DNA from: Mycobacterium sp. 852002-50816_SCH5313054-b
GTDB lineage: Bacteria; Actinomycetota; Actinomycetes; Mycobacteriales; Mycobacteriaceae
Direction of reading: 5' to 3'
Assembly: GCF_001667185.1 (NCBI RefSeq)
Contig: NZ_LZIC01000062.1
Location: 1 to 32,528, forward strand
Length of the DNA: 32,528 nt
Shown: in pieces, positions 9,395 to 20,329 of the stretch
Layout: each line of letters starts with the position of its first letter
Position numbering within the stretch: the stretch's first letter is position 1
Notes under the pieces: model-generated
The model's database searches: none
What the model saw: only the letters and a program-made list of their open reading frames with translations
What the model was told of the DNA's origin: nothing
Program-made: the position numbers and the translations under genes

Positions 9395-10825
9395 GTGTTC
9401 ATCCCAGGAGAAGAGGCTTTCGGGGCCCTCGACGAATGGGCGCCGGAGCCGGGGGCGGTCGTCTGTTGGCATCCCTCCGCAGCCTCGCTTGCCAAGGTCA
9501 GGCAAGCTCCGATAAGCGCCGTGCCGGCCAGCCATCAGCAAGCCCGGCACCTGCGCAACTTCCGCGACCACGCGAGCCGTGGGGTCGACATGTCGCGGCT
9601 GTGCATCGGCAGCTGGGACATGCCCGGCAAATGCGACATTCGGGTCCTGACGTACGTCATCAACACTCACCTCCGGCGGCACGACACGTATCACAGCTGG
9701 TTCGCGTTTGCCGACGGTGACCGAATCGTGAGGCGCACGCTCCGCAAACCCGGCGATATTCAATGTGTTCCGATCGAGCACGGCGAGATGACGCCGGAGG
9801 CTTTGCGCGAGCACATCGTTTCCACGCCGAGCCCGCTGGAATGGGATTGCTTCAGGTTTGCGATCATTCAACGCGCGGATCACTTCACCTTCTGCTTCGC
9901 CATCGACCATCTCTACATCGACGCGCAGTTTCTGGGGGCCATCCGCCTCGAGCTGTATCTGATGTACACGTCCCTGCTCGCCGGCGGAGCGCCGCCGCCG
10001 CTTCCGGCCCCGGGCAGCTACACGGATTACTGTGTCCGGCAGCACGAGTACACCTCGGCCCTGACGCTGGATTCGCCGCAGGTGCGCGGCTGGGTCGACT
10101 TCTTCGAAGAGAACGACGGAACCCTTCCGGACTGCCCGGTGTCGCTCGGCGATGGGTCGGGAGCCTGCGACCTGATGTTCGTGCGGGTGATGGACGAACG
10201 GCAGACGGCCAACTTCGAATCCGCTTGCATCGCAGCGGGTGCGCGTTTCAGCGGCGGTGTTTTCGCCTGCGCCGCGCTTGCGCAATACGAATTGACCGGC
10301 GCCGAAAAGTATTACGGCCTTGTCGCCTGTGATACGCGCAGCAGCCGCGCGGAGTTCCTGACGATCGGTTGGTTCACCGGCTTTGTCCCGATCACCATCC
10401 CCGTCGACGCATCGTCCTTCGGTGATACCGCCCGCGCCGCGCAGAAGTCGTTCGACTCCGGCAAAGCGCTGGCGAACGTGCCGTTTTCGCGCGTGCTGGA
10501 ACTGGCACCGTGGTTGAGGATGCCGGACGGGCGCGTCCCCCTGCTGTTTCACCTCGACGCCAGCAGCCCTCCCCTGTCCACCATCGTCAAGTCCGAATGG
10601 GGCGGCTCGAACATCCAGATCCACCACGACGGCGGTGTCCCGGCTCGATTCGATTTGCGCGTGAACCGCTACGAGAACGAGACGCACGCCATGGTGTTTT
10701 TCCCGGACAATCCGGTCGCGCGCGAGTCGGTTACCCGTTACCTCGAGACGCTGAAGTCGATCTACCTCCGGGTCGGCGAGGGCCGCGGCGCAGTGGCGCC
10801 GCTCTGCAGCGCCGCCGCGCTGTAG
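9395..10825 (+). CDS. PapA3-like polyketide-associated acyltransferase
   Basis: A 476-residue condensation-fold acyltransferase of the PapA family (HXXXD motif). PapA enzymes transfer acyl or polyketide chains to trehalose or glycolipid cores of the mycobacterial outer membrane. The active-site motif is at His172-Asp176 (IDHLYID); the preceding Asp instead of His is usual for the PapA1/2/3 branch. The structural DFGWG-type motif appears degenerate (SEWGG near 400-404). Segments shared with PapA3 include YVINTHLRRHDTYHSWF, RFSGGVFAC, WFTGFVPITIPV and FPDNPVARESVTRYL. Length is normal for the family (about 470-510). The GTG start has AGGGAGG 4 nt upstream. It is divergent from a GAP-family exporter protein, but no pks or mmpL gene is in the window. 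PapA3-like is a family call; the substrate is unknown. Confidence 0.87.
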   Translation: MFIPGEEAFGALDEWAPEPGAVVCWHPSAASLAKVRQAPISAVPASHQQARHLRNFRDHASRGVDMSRLCIGSWDMPGKCDIRVLTYVINTHLRRHDTYHSWFAFADGDRIVRRTLRKPGDIQCVPIEHGEMTPEALREHIVSTPSPLEWDCFRFAIIQRADHFTFCFAIDHLYIDAQFLGAIRLELYLMYTSLLAGGAPPPLPAPGSYTDYCVRQHEYTSALTLDSPQVRGWVDFFEENDGTLPDCPVSLGDGSGACDLMFVRVMDERQTANFESACIAAGARFSGGVFACAALAQYELTGAEKYYGLVACDTRSSRAEFLTIGWFTGFVPITIPVDASSFGDTARAAQKSFDSGKALANVPFSRVLELAPWLRMPDGRVPLLFHLDASSPPLSTIVKSEWGGSNIQIHHDGGVPARFDLRVNRYENETHAMVFFPDNPVARESVTRYLETLKSIYLRVGEGRGAVAPLCSAAAL

Positions 10826-10841
10826 CGGCAGCGGAGTCTGA

Positions 10842-11198
10842 TCAGGCTTGCTCGGCCTCGGCCTCGGCAGCCTCGACGTCGAAGGCCTTGATTTGCTGGA
10901 CCAGGTCCTCCAGGGCCGCCGGCGGTAGCGCTCCGGCCTGGTTGAACAGCAGCTTGCCCTTCTTGAACGCCATCAGCGTGGGGATGGACCGGATCTGGGC
11001 GGCCGCCGCGAGCTGTTGTTCGGCCTCGGTGTCGACCTTGGCGTACACGACGTCGGGGTGCTTCTCCGATGACTCCTGAAAGGTCGGCGCGAACTGGCGG
11101 CAGGGACCGCACCAGGAGGCCCAAAAGTCGACGAGGACGATGTCATTGCCCTCGATGGTTTCGTTGAACTTCTCAGCAGTGAGATCGCGTGTTGTCAC
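10842..11198 (-). CDS. trxB: Thioredoxin (Rv1471/TrxB-type)
   Basis: A 118-residue thioredoxin that reduces protein disulfides in the cytosol, using electrons from thioredoxin reductase. The redox motif WCGPC is at 29-33 (Cys30, Cys33) within VLVDFWASWCGPCRQFAPTF, and the cis-proline is Pro73 (RSIPTLMAF). The C-terminus carries an Ala/Glu tail (EAAEAEAEQA) beyond the core fold, as in the mycobacterial Rv1471 type. It starts at a GTG preceded by AAGG. It converges on the acyltransferase with 16 bp between stops and is divergent from fadE15. In M. tuberculosis the ortholog runs straight into echA12; here about 2.5 kb of lipid-related genes intervene. The gene symbol follows M. tuberculosis usage. 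Confidence 0.93.
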   Translation of the reverse strand: MTTRDLTAEKFNETIEGNDIVLVDFWASWCGPCRQFAPTFQESSEKHPDVVYAKVDTEAEQQLAAAAQIRSIPTLMAFKKGKLLFNQAGALPPAALEDLVQQIKAFDVEAAEAEAEQA

Positions 11199-11365
11199 AA
11201 ACGCCTTAACGTCGGCAACCGATGCGGTGTTCCCGCGGGCGGATCGGCCTCCGACACACGGGCCTGCGGACGGCGGCGCAGGTTACGGTTGCGTACGTTT
11301 TCCCACGTCGGAGAGACTTAGGACTGACGATCCGCCCGCTTTTTCGGACCAGTGAGGGAAGCGCG

Positions 11366-13192
11366 TTGGGCCACTACATCGCTAACGTCCGTGATCTCGA
11401 GTTCAACCTGTTCGAGGTTCTCGAGATGGGCGCGGTTCTCGGCACCGGACGCTACAGCGACCTCGACGAGGACACCGTCCGGACGATCTTGGGCGAGGCC
11501 GCCCGCCTGGCCGAAGGCCCGGTCGCCGAATCCTTCGCCGCCGCCGACCGCAACCCGCCGGTCTTCGATCCCGCCGAGCACACGATCAGCGTCTCGGACG
11601 AATTGGCCAAAACCGTGCGGGCGATCAAGGAGGCGGGGTGGTGGCGGCTGGGGCTGGCCGAGGAGATCGGCGGCATGCCGGCGCCGCCCCCACTGGCCTG
11701 GGCGGTCACCGAAATGATCCTCTGCGCAAACCCTTCCGCGAACTTCTTCAACTTCGGCCCGTTCATGGCGCAGGCGCTGTACGAAGAGGGCAACGAGCGG
11801 CAGCGGCAGTGGGCGGCAGTCGGTGTGGAGCGCGGTTGGGGAGCCACCATGGTGCTCACCGAACCCGACGCCGGATCCGACGTCGGGGCGGGCCGCACCA
11901 AGGCGATCCAGCAAGCCGACGGCACCTGGCACATCGAGGGCGTCAAGCGGTTCATCTCCGGCGGTGACGTCGGCGAGACCGCCGAGAACATCTTCCACCT
12001 GGTGCTGGCCCGGCCGGAGGGGGCCGGCCCGGGCACCAAAGGGTTGAGCCTCTTCTACGTGCCCAAGTACCTGTTCGATCCCGAGACGTTCGAACTCGGT
12101 TCCCGCAACGGGGTTTTCGCCACCGGGCTGGAACACAAGATGGGCATCAAGTCCTCGCCGACGTGCGAATTGACCTTCGGCGACGGCGACGTGCCGGCCG
12201 TCGGCTACCTGGTCGGCGACGTGCACAACGGGATCGCGCAGATGTTCACCGTGATCGAGCAGGCCCGCATGACGATCGGCGTGAAGGGGGCCGGCACCCT
12301 GTCCACGGGCTACCTGAACGCGCTGGCCTTCGCCAAGGAGCGGGTGCAGGGCGCCGACCTCACCCAGCTGGCCGACAAGACCGCGCCGCGCGTCACGATC
12401 ATCCATCACCCCGACGTGCGCCGCAGCCTGATGACGCAGAAGGCGTACGCCGAGGGCCTGCGGGCGCTCTACATGTATGCCGCCGCCCATCAGGATGCCG
12501 ATGTGGCGCAACGGGTTTCGGGCGCCGATCCCGACATGGCGCACCGCATCGACGACCTGCTGCTGCCGATCGTCAAGGGGGTGAGCTCCGAGCGGGCCTA
12601 CGAGGTCCTGACCGAGTCGCTGCAGACGCTGGGGGGCTCGGGCTTCCTGGTCGACTATCCGCTCGAGCAGTACATCCGCGACTCCAAGATCGACTCGCTG
12701 TACGAGGGCACCACGGCCATCCAGGCGCTGGACTTCTTCTTCCGCAAGATCGTCCGCGACCGCGGCCAGGCGCTGCAGTTCCTGACTGCCCAGATCAGCC
12801 GCACCGTCGACGCGTGCGACGAGGCGCTGAAACCGCAGGCCGAGCGGGTGCAGGCCGCGCTCGACGAGGTCACTGCGATGACGGGCGCGCTGACCGGATA
12901 CCTGATGTCGGCCACGCAGCAGCCCACCGAGATCTACAAGGTGGGGCTGGGATCGGTGCGGTATCTCCTCGCGGTCGGCGACCTGCTCATCGGCTGGCGG
13001 CTGCTGGTGCAGGCCGGCATCGCCCACGCCGCGCTTGCCGACGCGGCCGCGAGCGACAAGCACTTCTATCAGGGCAAGATCGCGACCGCGACGTTCTTCG
13101 CCAAGAACGTGCTCCCCAGGTTGGCCGCGCAGCGCCGGGTCATCGAGTCCATCGACGACGACATCATGCGCATCTCCGAAGACGCCTTCTGA
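11366..13192 (+). CDS. fadE15: Acyl-CoA dehydrogenase FadE15
   Basis: A 608-residue FAD-dependent acyl-CoA dehydrogenase of the long (about 600 aa) mycobacterial type, catalysing the first oxidation of acyl-CoA in beta-oxidation. Seen here: [20 protein letters not shown] (FAD/substrate region), [17 protein letters not shown], and [20 protein letters not shown]. The C-terminal catalytic segment [19 protein letters not shown] contains the probable base Glu447. The TTG at 11366 is chosen because AGGGAA lies 5 nt upstream and the product begins [10 protein letters not shown], matching homologs; the frame is open farther upstream but unlike the family. The 167 bp to the divergent thioredoxin gene must contain its promoter; no convincing -10/-35 pair was found. 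Two exported DUF5666 proteins follow on the same strand. Confidence 0.93.
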   Translation: MGHYIANVRDLEFNLFEVLEMGAVLGTGRYSDLDEDTVRTILGEAARLAEGPVAESFAAADRNPPVFDPAEHTISVSDELAKTVRAIKEAGWWRLGLAEEIGGMPAPPPLAWAVTEMILCANPSANFFNFGPFMAQALYEEGNERQRQWAAVGVERGWGATMVLTEPDAGSDVGAGRTKAIQQADGTWHIEGVKRFISGGDVGETAENIFHLVLARPEGAGPGTKGLSLFYVPKYLFDPETFELGSRNGVFATGLEHKMGIKSSPTCELTFGDGDVPAVGYLVGDVHNGIAQMFTVIEQARMTIGVKGAGTLSTGYLNALAFAKERVQGADLTQLADKTAPRVTIIHHPDVRRSLMTQKAYAEGLRALYMYAAAHQDADVAQRVSGADPDMAHRIDDLLLPIVKGVSSERAYEVLTESLQTLGGSGFLVDYPLEQYIRDSKIDSLYEGTTAIQALDFFFRKIVRDRGQALQFLTAQISRTVDACDEALKPQAERVQAALDEVTAMTGALTGYLMSATQQPTEIYKVGLGSVRYLLAVGDLLIGWRLLVQAGIAHAALADAAASDKHFYQGKIATATFFAKNVLPRLAAQRRVIESIDDDIMRISEDAF

Positions 13193-13267
13193 CTGGGCGT
13201 TTCACAGCTCCGGCACAGCTCCAGCGGGTACATCTTTTCGTGGTCCAACTCACGAATGGGGGAAACG

Positions 13268-14056
13268 TTGATATCTGCAGGCTGTCCCACGTCCCGGCTC
13301 ACCCGGTTCGCCGTCCTGGCCGCCGCGGGGGCCACCGCGCTGTCCGTCGCGGCGTGCGGGTCGTCGAACCAATCGGCTCCCACGTCGGCCTCCACCTCCA
13401 CGTCGACGGTGACCTCGACGACCACGTCGCAGGCACCGGCTCAGGGCGAGGCCAAGGTGAGCGGCCTGATCGCGTCCGTCGCGGGCAACTCGATCCAGGT
13501 CACCAAGGAAGACAAGAGCAGCGCCGCCGTGAATTTCACCTCGACGACCAAGATCACCGAGGTCGCCCCGGCCACGCTGAGCGACGTCACCTCGGGCAGC
13601 TGCGTCACCGTGCGGCCCACCAAGGAAGCGCAGGGCGGGCAGCAGCCGGTCACCGCGGCATCGGTCCGGGTCAGCCCGTCCGTCAACGGCACCTGCCCGA
13701 AGCCCAAGGAGGCCGGACCGGCTTCCGGCCCCGGTTCCAGCTCACCCGCTCCCTCGGGCTCCCCGACTCCGGCGCCCGCGAACGCCCAGCCGGTGCGTGG
13801 CTCGGTCGCGTCGGTGACGGGTAACACCATCAGCGTCGCGGGCACCGACGCCAGCGGCAACACCACGCAAACGGCGGTGACGGTCGACGACAAGACGAAG
13901 TACTCCAAGCTGACCACCGCCACACCCGACGCGATCGCCCAGGGCAAGTGCCTCAACGCCCGCGGAACCATGGACAACGGCGGCGCGCTGCAGGCGACGT
14001 CCATCACGGTGCGGGCGGCCGCCGACGGCAAGTGCCCGGGCAAGCCGCGCGGGTGA
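13268..14056 (+). CDS. DUF5666-type lipoprotein with two repeats
   Basis: A 262-residue exported protein of unknown function. The N-terminus is a lipoprotein signal: RLTRF, a hydrophobic core, then the lipobox LSVAAC with Cys30. A Ser/Thr-rich stalk (about 31-60) follows. Two related beta-rich units come next: about 64-145 (VSGLIASVAGNSIQV ... GSCVTVRP ... NGTCPKP) and about 176-258 (VRGSVASVTGNTISV ... GKCLNARG ... DGKCPG), joined by a Pro/Ser linker. Each unit has two cysteines at equivalent places (112/143 and 228/256), suggesting one disulfide per unit. The TTG at 13268 is preferred because GGGGGAA lies 4 nt before it; an ATG at 13256 adds four residues but has no ribosome-binding site. 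A paralog follows 80 bp downstream. Confidence 0.78.
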   Translation: MISAGCPTSRLTRFAVLAAAGATALSVAACGSSNQSAPTSASTSTSTVTSTTTSQAPAQGEAKVSGLIASVAGNSIQVTKEDKSSAAVNFTSTTKITEVAPATLSDVTSGSCVTVRPTKEAQGGQQPVTAASVRVSPSVNGTCPKPKEAGPASGPGSSSPAPSGSPTPAPANAQPVRGSVASVTGNTISVAGTDASGNTTQTAVTVDDKTKYSKLTTATPDAIAQGKCLNARGTMDNGGALQATSITVRAAADGKCPGKPRG

Positions 14057-14057
14057 T

Positions 14058-14111
14058 TCCGGTTACGCGGGGGTGAAAACCGGATTCGGACGGGTACTCA
14101 CGTTCGAATCC
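14058..14111 (+). repeat. Two mutually exclusive hairpins between DUF5666 genes
   Basis: TCCGGTT (14058-14064) can pair with AACCGGA (14078-14084). GGATTCG (14082-14088) can pair with CGAATCC (14105-14111). Both stems are perfect 7-mers and both need bases 14082-14084, so only one can form at a time. The position, between two cotranscribed paralogs, would suit a processing or attenuation site; function is not shown. Confidence 0.4.
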
Positions 14112-14136
14112 GCACTGCACGATCGGAGCCCCGTCG

Positions 14137-14883
14137 ATGTCCGCCAGCACGGCCAAGCCTCTGCTGGCTCAGGTCGCGCTGGTAGGGGTCATCGCCGTCA
14201 TCGCGTTGAGCGTCGCCATGTGCCACTCGGACGGCACGGCGAGTAAGAGCAACACCGGGAAGCCGACGGTGACGGCGTTGCCGCCCAGCCCTGCGCCGGG
14301 CCCGCCGTCGCCGCCGGCTCCCCCGCCGCCGCCGGCCCCGAAGGACTACGTCGAGGGCCTGGTCGAGTCGGTGTCGGGCGGCACGATCCAGCTGCGGACG
14401 CGGACCGGGTCGGCCACGGTGGACTTCTCGCCGTCGACGCGGGTCGTCGAGGTCACCCCGGCCCAGCTGGCCGACGTCACCCCCGGCAGTTGCGTCAACG
14501 TGCGCGCCACCCCGCAGAGCGCGCCCACGGCTGGGTCGATTACCGCGCAAGCCGTGACGGTCACGTCAGCCGTCGATGGCAAGTGCCCACCGCCGGCCGG
14601 GTTCTACGGCACGGTCAGCTCGGTCTCGGGGAACACCATCGCCGTCAGCGGCATGGGTTCCCAACCGACGCCCACCACCGTGACGGTCGCGAACTCGACC
14701 TCCTACCAGAAACAGACGCCGTCGGACTCCCAGGCGATCGCGAACGGCAAGTGCATGGGTGCCCAGGGGACCCAGGACGCCGGGGTGCTGCACGCGATGA
14801 CGATCAGCCTTCAGGCGTGCCCGCCGATGGGGCACCCGCACCACCACCTGCCGCACCTACCGCACCTGCCCTTCCACCTCTAG
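14137..14883 (+). CDS. DUF5666-type exported protein with His-rich C-terminus
   Basis: A 248-residue paralog of the preceding gene. The N-terminal hydrophobic segment (about 9-28) ends in LSVAMC, like the lipobox LSVAAC of its neighbour, but with Met at -1, which is atypical. It may therefore be a lipoprotein or merely membrane-anchored. A Pro-rich stalk (about 49-68) is followed by two DUF5666-like units: about 71-152 (YVEGLVESVSGGTIQL ... GSCVNVRA ... DGKCPPP) and about 155-229 (FYGTVSSVSGNTIAV ... GKCMGAQG ... QACPP). Cysteines 119/150 and 206/228 match the pattern of the paralog. The tail (232-248) has seven His among Pro/Leu, suggesting metal binding. The ATG has GGAG 8 nt upstream. Its 3' end faces the last gene of the suf operon with an 18-bp gap. 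Function unknown. Confidence 0.78.
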   Translation: MSASTAKPLLAQVALVGVIAVIALSVAMCHSDGTASKSNTGKPTVTALPPSPAPGPPSPPAPPPPPAPKDYVEGLVESVSGGTIQLRTRTGSATVDFSPSTRVVEVTPAQLADVTPGSCVNVRATPQSAPTAGSITAQAVTVTSAVDGKCPPPAGFYGTVSSVSGNTIAVSGMGSQPTPTTVTVANSTSYQKQTPSDSQAIANGKCMGAQGTQDAGVLHAMTISLQACPPMGHPHHHLPHLPHLPFHL

Positions 14884-14901
14884 AAGGGCGGGGCGGCCGA
14901 T

Positions 14902-15249
14902 TCAGACGGTGAAGCCCAGGGCGCGCAGCTGCTCGCGGCCGTCCTCGGTGATCTTGTCGGGGCCCCACGGCGGGTTCCACACCCAGTTGATCCGCAGGTC
15001 GTCGACCAGACCGGCGCCGACCAGCGCGCTGCGCGACTGGTCTTCGATGACGTCGGTCAGCGGGCAGGCCGCCGATGTCAGCGTCATGTCGATCAGGGCG
15101 ACGGTTCCCTCGTCGCCGTCCTCGACGTTCAGGCCGTAGACCAGCCCCAGGTCGACGACGTTGATGCCCAGTTCGGGGTCGACGACGTCGCGCATCGCCT
15201 CCTCCAGGTCGGCCAGCAATTCGTCGCCCGGTGCGGTGGTTTCGCTCAT
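14902..15249 (-). CDS. sufT: MIP18/DUF59 Fe-S assembly protein SufT (Rv1466 family)
   Basis: A 115-residue single-domain MIP18/DUF59 protein, last gene of the suf operon. SufT-type proteins help mature [Fe-S] proteins after the SUF scaffold. The family signature DPELGINVVDLGLVYGL is at about 24-40. The conserved cysteine is Cys62 in MTLTSAACPLTDVI. The C-terminal INWVWNPPWGPDKITEDGRE is also characteristic. The ATG overlaps the sufU stop by 4 bp (ATGA), showing translational coupling. Length equals that of mycobacterial homologs. The symbol is by family and context. Confidence 0.92.
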   Translation of the reverse strand: MSETTAPGDELLADLEEAMRDVVDPELGINVVDLGLVYGLNVEDGDEGTVALIDMTLTSAACPLTDVIEDQSRSALVGAGLVDDLRINWVWNPPWGPDKITEDGREQLRALGFTV

Positions 15250-15707
15250 TTCTGGTCCTCCTCGAAGCTCGCGCTGGCCTGGGCCAGCGCGTCCTTGAAC
15301 GCCATCCATCCGAGCAGCGCGCACTTGACCCGCGCGGGGTACTTGGCGACGCCGGCGAACGCGACGCCGTCGCCCAGGACATCCTCGTCGCCCTCGATGG
15401 TGCCGCGCGAGGACACCATCTCGGTGAAGGCGGTCGTGGTCTTGAGCGCCTCACCGACGCTGTGACCGATCACCTGCTGGGTCAGCACCGAGGTCGACGC
15501 CTGGCTGATCGAACAGCCCTGCCCGTCATAGGACACGTCGGCGACGGTTTCGCCGTCGTCGGACAACGTGACCCGCAGGGTGATCTCGTCGCCGCAGACG
15601 GGGTTGACGTGGTACACCTGCGCACCGAACGGCTGGCGCAGCCCGCGGTGCTGCGGATGCTTGTAGTGATCGAGGATCACGTCCTGATAGATCTGCTCGA
15701 GGCGCAA
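15246..15707 (-). CDS. sufU: SufU-type Fe-S scaffold / sulfur-transfer protein
   Basis: A 153-residue SufU/IscU-like zinc protein that accepts persulfide sulfur from SufS. Ligand residues are visible: Cys38 and Asp40 (NPVCGDE), Cys65 (YDGQGCSIS) and Cys129 (PARVKCALLGW). The 18-22 residue insertion between the second and third cysteine regions, typical of SufU rather than IscU, is present (MVSSRGTIEGDEDVLGDGVAF). The start is not obvious. The frame holds a CTG and then a TTG just after the sufS stop; the TTG at 15707 is used, giving MRLEQIYQDVILDHYKHP, with AGAGG 6 nt upstream. Starting at the CTG would add two residues. It lies 2 bp after the sufS stop and overlaps sufT by 4 bp. Confidence 0.93.
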   Translation of the reverse strand: MRLEQIYQDVILDHYKHPQHRGLRQPFGAQVYHVNPVCGDEITLRVTLSDDGETVADVSYDGQGCSISQASTSVLTQQVIGHSVGEALKTTTAFTEMVSSRGTIEGDEDVLGDGVAFAGVAKYPARVKCALLGWMAFKDALAQASASFEEDQK

Positions 15708-15709
15708 CG

Positions 15710-17726
<2,017 letters not shown>

Positions 17727-17730
<4 letters not shown>

Positions 17731-18890
17731 GAGGCTTCTATTTTTTCCGTCTTCTCCGTGATGGCCAGTTCGTGTTCGATGGCTGCGGTCAGGCGCTCCC
17801 GCAGCTCGGGCACCGCGATCTTCGAGATGATCTCGCCGAAGAACCCGCGGATCACCAGGCGGCGCGCCTGCTCCTCGGGGATGCCGCGCGAACGCAGGTA
17901 AAACAGCTGTTCGTCGTCGAAACGCCCGGTGGCGCTGGCGTGTCCGGCGCCGACGATCTCCCCGGTCTCGATCTCGAGGTTGGGCACCGAGTCGGCGCGC
18001 GCGCCGTCGGTGAGGACCAGGTTGCGGTTCACCTCGAAGGTGTCGGTGCCGGTGGCTTCGGCGCGGATCAGCACGTCACCCACCCAGACGGTGTGCGCGT
18101 CGGGCAGCGCCGAGTCCGGATCCCCTTGCAGCGCACCCTTGTACAGGACGTTCGACCTGCAGTCGGGCTGTGCGTGGTCCACCAGCAGCCGCGACTCGAG
18201 GTGCTGGCCGTCGTCGGCGAAGTACAGGCCCAGCAGCTCGGCGTCCCCGCCGGGACCCCAGAACCGTACGTTGGCCGACATCCGCACGATTTCACCGCCC
18301 AGCGTCACGGCGACGTGCCGCAGCACCGCGTCCTTGCCGAGCCTCGCGTGGTGGGCGGACAGGTGCACCATGTCGTCGGCCCAGTCGGCGATCCACACGA
18401 CGGTGAGCCGGGCGGCGTCGTCGACCACGAATTCGACGTTGTCGGCGTAGGTTCCGCTGCCCCGCTGGTCGATGACCACCACCGCCTCGCCCAGCTCCTC
18501 GACGCGGATCTGCAGGTGCCCGTAGGCCACGGCGCCTTCGCCGGGCCCGGTGACGGAGACGTTGATCGGATCGGCGATCCGCGTGTCGCGGCCGACGGTG
18601 ACCAGCGTCGCCGAGTTGAATGACGAAAAGGCCTGGGCGGCAACCCGGTCGGCGGGGGCGCCGCCGCGGCCGAGCCGCTCGTCGCCGCGCCGGACCGTCT
18701 CGACCCGCAGGCCGGCCTGCTCGGCCACGTCAATCGCGGCGCGGCCGGTGGCGTTCGCGGAGCCGTCGTGCAGCCCGCGCAACCGGCGCAGCGGGGTGAA
18801 CCGCCAGATCTCGTCGCGACCGTGCGGAACCTCGAACGCGTCGACGTCGAAGGAGGCGAACAGCTCTCCCTTGTTCAGCGCGGCCGTCAT
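17727..18890 (-). CDS. sufD: Fe-S assembly scaffold subunit SufD
   Basis: A 387-residue SufD, partner of SufB in the SufBC2D scaffold. The beta-helical core contains [21 protein letters not shown] and [22 protein letters not shown]. It ends with the family C-terminal segment [38 protein letters not shown] (given in two parts: about 315-335 and 336-353). The ATG at 18890 overlaps the sufB stop by 4 bp and gives [16 protein letters not shown], as expected for mycobacterial homologs. The frame is also open upstream inside sufB, but that is not a real extension. Confidence 0.95.
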
Positions 18891-20329
18891 CCGACCGCGC
18901 CCTCCATCTGCAACTCGATCAGCCGGTTGAGCTCGAGCGCGTACTCCATCGGCAGCTCTTTGGCGATGGGCTCGACGAAGCCGCGCACCACCATGGCCAT
19001 CGCCTCGTCCTCGGTCAGCCCGCGGCTCATCAGGTAGAACAGCTGGTTCTCGCTGACCTTCGACACGGTGGCCTCGTGGCCCATCGTGACGTCGTCCTCG
19101 CGGATGTCGACGTACGGGTAGGTGTCGCTGCGGCTGATCGTATCGACCAGCAGCGCATCGCATTTCACGCTCGAGCGGGAGCCGTGCGCCCCCTTGTTCA
19201 CCTGCACCAGGCCGCGGTAGGAGGTGCGGCCGCCGCCGCGTGCCACCGACTTGGACACGATGTTGCTCGACGTGTTCGGCGCCAGGTGCAGCATCTTGGC
19301 GCCGGTGTCCTGGTGCTGGTCCTCGCCGGCGAACGCCACCGACAGCACCTCGCCCTTGGCGTGCTCGCCGGTCATCCACACCGCCGGGTACTTCATCGTC
19401 ACCTTCGACCCGATGTTGCCGTCGACCCACTCCATGGTGGCGCCGGCCTCGGCGCGGGCCCGCTTGGTGACGAGGTTGTACACGTTGCCCGACCAGTTCT
19501 GGATGGTGGTGTAGCGAACGCGCGCATGGGGTTTCACGATGATCTCGACCACCGCCGAGTGCAGCGAGTCCGACTTGTAGATCGGCGCGGTGCAGCCCTC
19601 GACGTAGTGCACGTAGGAGCCCTCGTCGGCGATGATCAGGGTCCGCTCGAACTGGCCCATGTTCTCGGTGTTGATCCGGAAGTAGGCCTGCAGCGGGATG
19701 TCGACGTGCACGCCGGGCGGGACGTAGATGAACGAGCCGCCGCTCCACACCGCGGTGTTCAGCGCCGAGAACTTGTTGTCCCCGGCCGGAATCACGGTGC
19801 CGAAGTACTGCTGGAAGATCTCGGGATGCTCGCGCAGCGCGGTGTCGGTGTCCAGGAAGACGACGCCCTCCTTCTCCAGGTCCTCACGGATGGAGTGGTA
19901 GACGACCTCCGACTCGTACTGCGCGGCGACACCGGAGACCAGCCGCTGCTTCTCCGCCTCCGGGATGCCCAGCCTGTCGTAGGTGTTCTTGATGTCCGCG
20001 GGCAGATCGTCCCACGTCGCGGCCTGCTTCTCGCTGGAGCGCACGAAATACTTGATGTTGTCGAAGTGGATGCCCTCGAGGTTTGAGCCCCAGCTCGGCA
20101 TCGGCTTGCGGTCGAAGATGCGCAGCGCCTTGAGCCGGGTCTGCAGCATCCACTCGGGCTCGCTCTTCTTCGCCGAGATGTCGCGCACCACCGCCTCGGA
20201 CAGCCCGCGCTGAGCGCTGGCCCCCGCGACGTCGGAGTCCGCCCAGCCGTAGCCGTACTTGCCCAGCGAGGCGATCGCCTCCTCCTGGGTCAGCGGCGCA
20301 ACCGCGGTCTTGTCGGCCTCTAGGGTCAT
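18887..20329 (-). CDS. sufB: Fe-S assembly scaffold subunit SufB (no intein)
   Basis: A 480-residue SufB, the scaffold subunit on which [Fe-S] clusters form. The sequence is continuous through the place where the M. tuberculosis protein carries its intein: YVHYVEG runs directly into Cys246[12 protein letters not shown] (codon at 19592-19594), so this allele is intein-free. Other family segments are [36 protein letters not shown] and [20 protein letters not shown]. The ATG overlaps the sufR stop by 4 bp. Length matches intein-less SufB (about 470-480). Confidence 0.97.
   Translation of the reverse strand: MTLEADKTAVAPLTQEEAIASLGKYGYGWADSDVAGASAQRGLSEAVVRDISAKKSEPEWMLQTRLKALRIFDRKPMPSWGSNLEGIHFDNIKYFVRSSEKQAATWDDLPADIKNTYDRLGIPEAEKQRLVSGVAAQYESEVVYHSIREDLEKEGVVFLDTDTALREHPEIFQQYFGTVIPAGDNKFSALNTAVWSGGSFIYVPPGVHVDIPLQAYFRINTENMGQFERTLIIADEGSYVHYVEGCTAPIYKSDSLHSAVVEIIVKPHARVRYTTIQNWSGNVYNLVTKRARAEAGATMEWVDGNIGSKVTMKYPAVWMTGEHAKGEVLSVAFAGEDQHQDTGAKMLHLAPNTSSNIVSKSVARGGGRTSYRGLVQVNKGAHGSRSSVKCDALLVDTISRSDTYPYVDIREDDVTMGHEATVSKVSENQLFYLMSRGLTEDEAMAMVVRGFVEPIAKELPMEYALELNRLIELQMEGAVG

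Noticed and set aside
9221..10687. 488-codon minus-strand frame opposite the PapA-like gene
   Set aside because: No recognisable domain, whereas the plus-strand frame carries the HXXXD motif and PapA segments.
13203..13222. Direct repeat CACAGCTCC with 11-bp period after fadE15
   Set aside because: Only two 9-bp copies, no link to a promoter or mobile element; likely chance.
13237..13256. TTCGTG/CACGAA hairpin as a fadE15 terminator
   Set aside because: The stem is only 6 bp with no U tract and it touches the next gene's ribosome-binding region.
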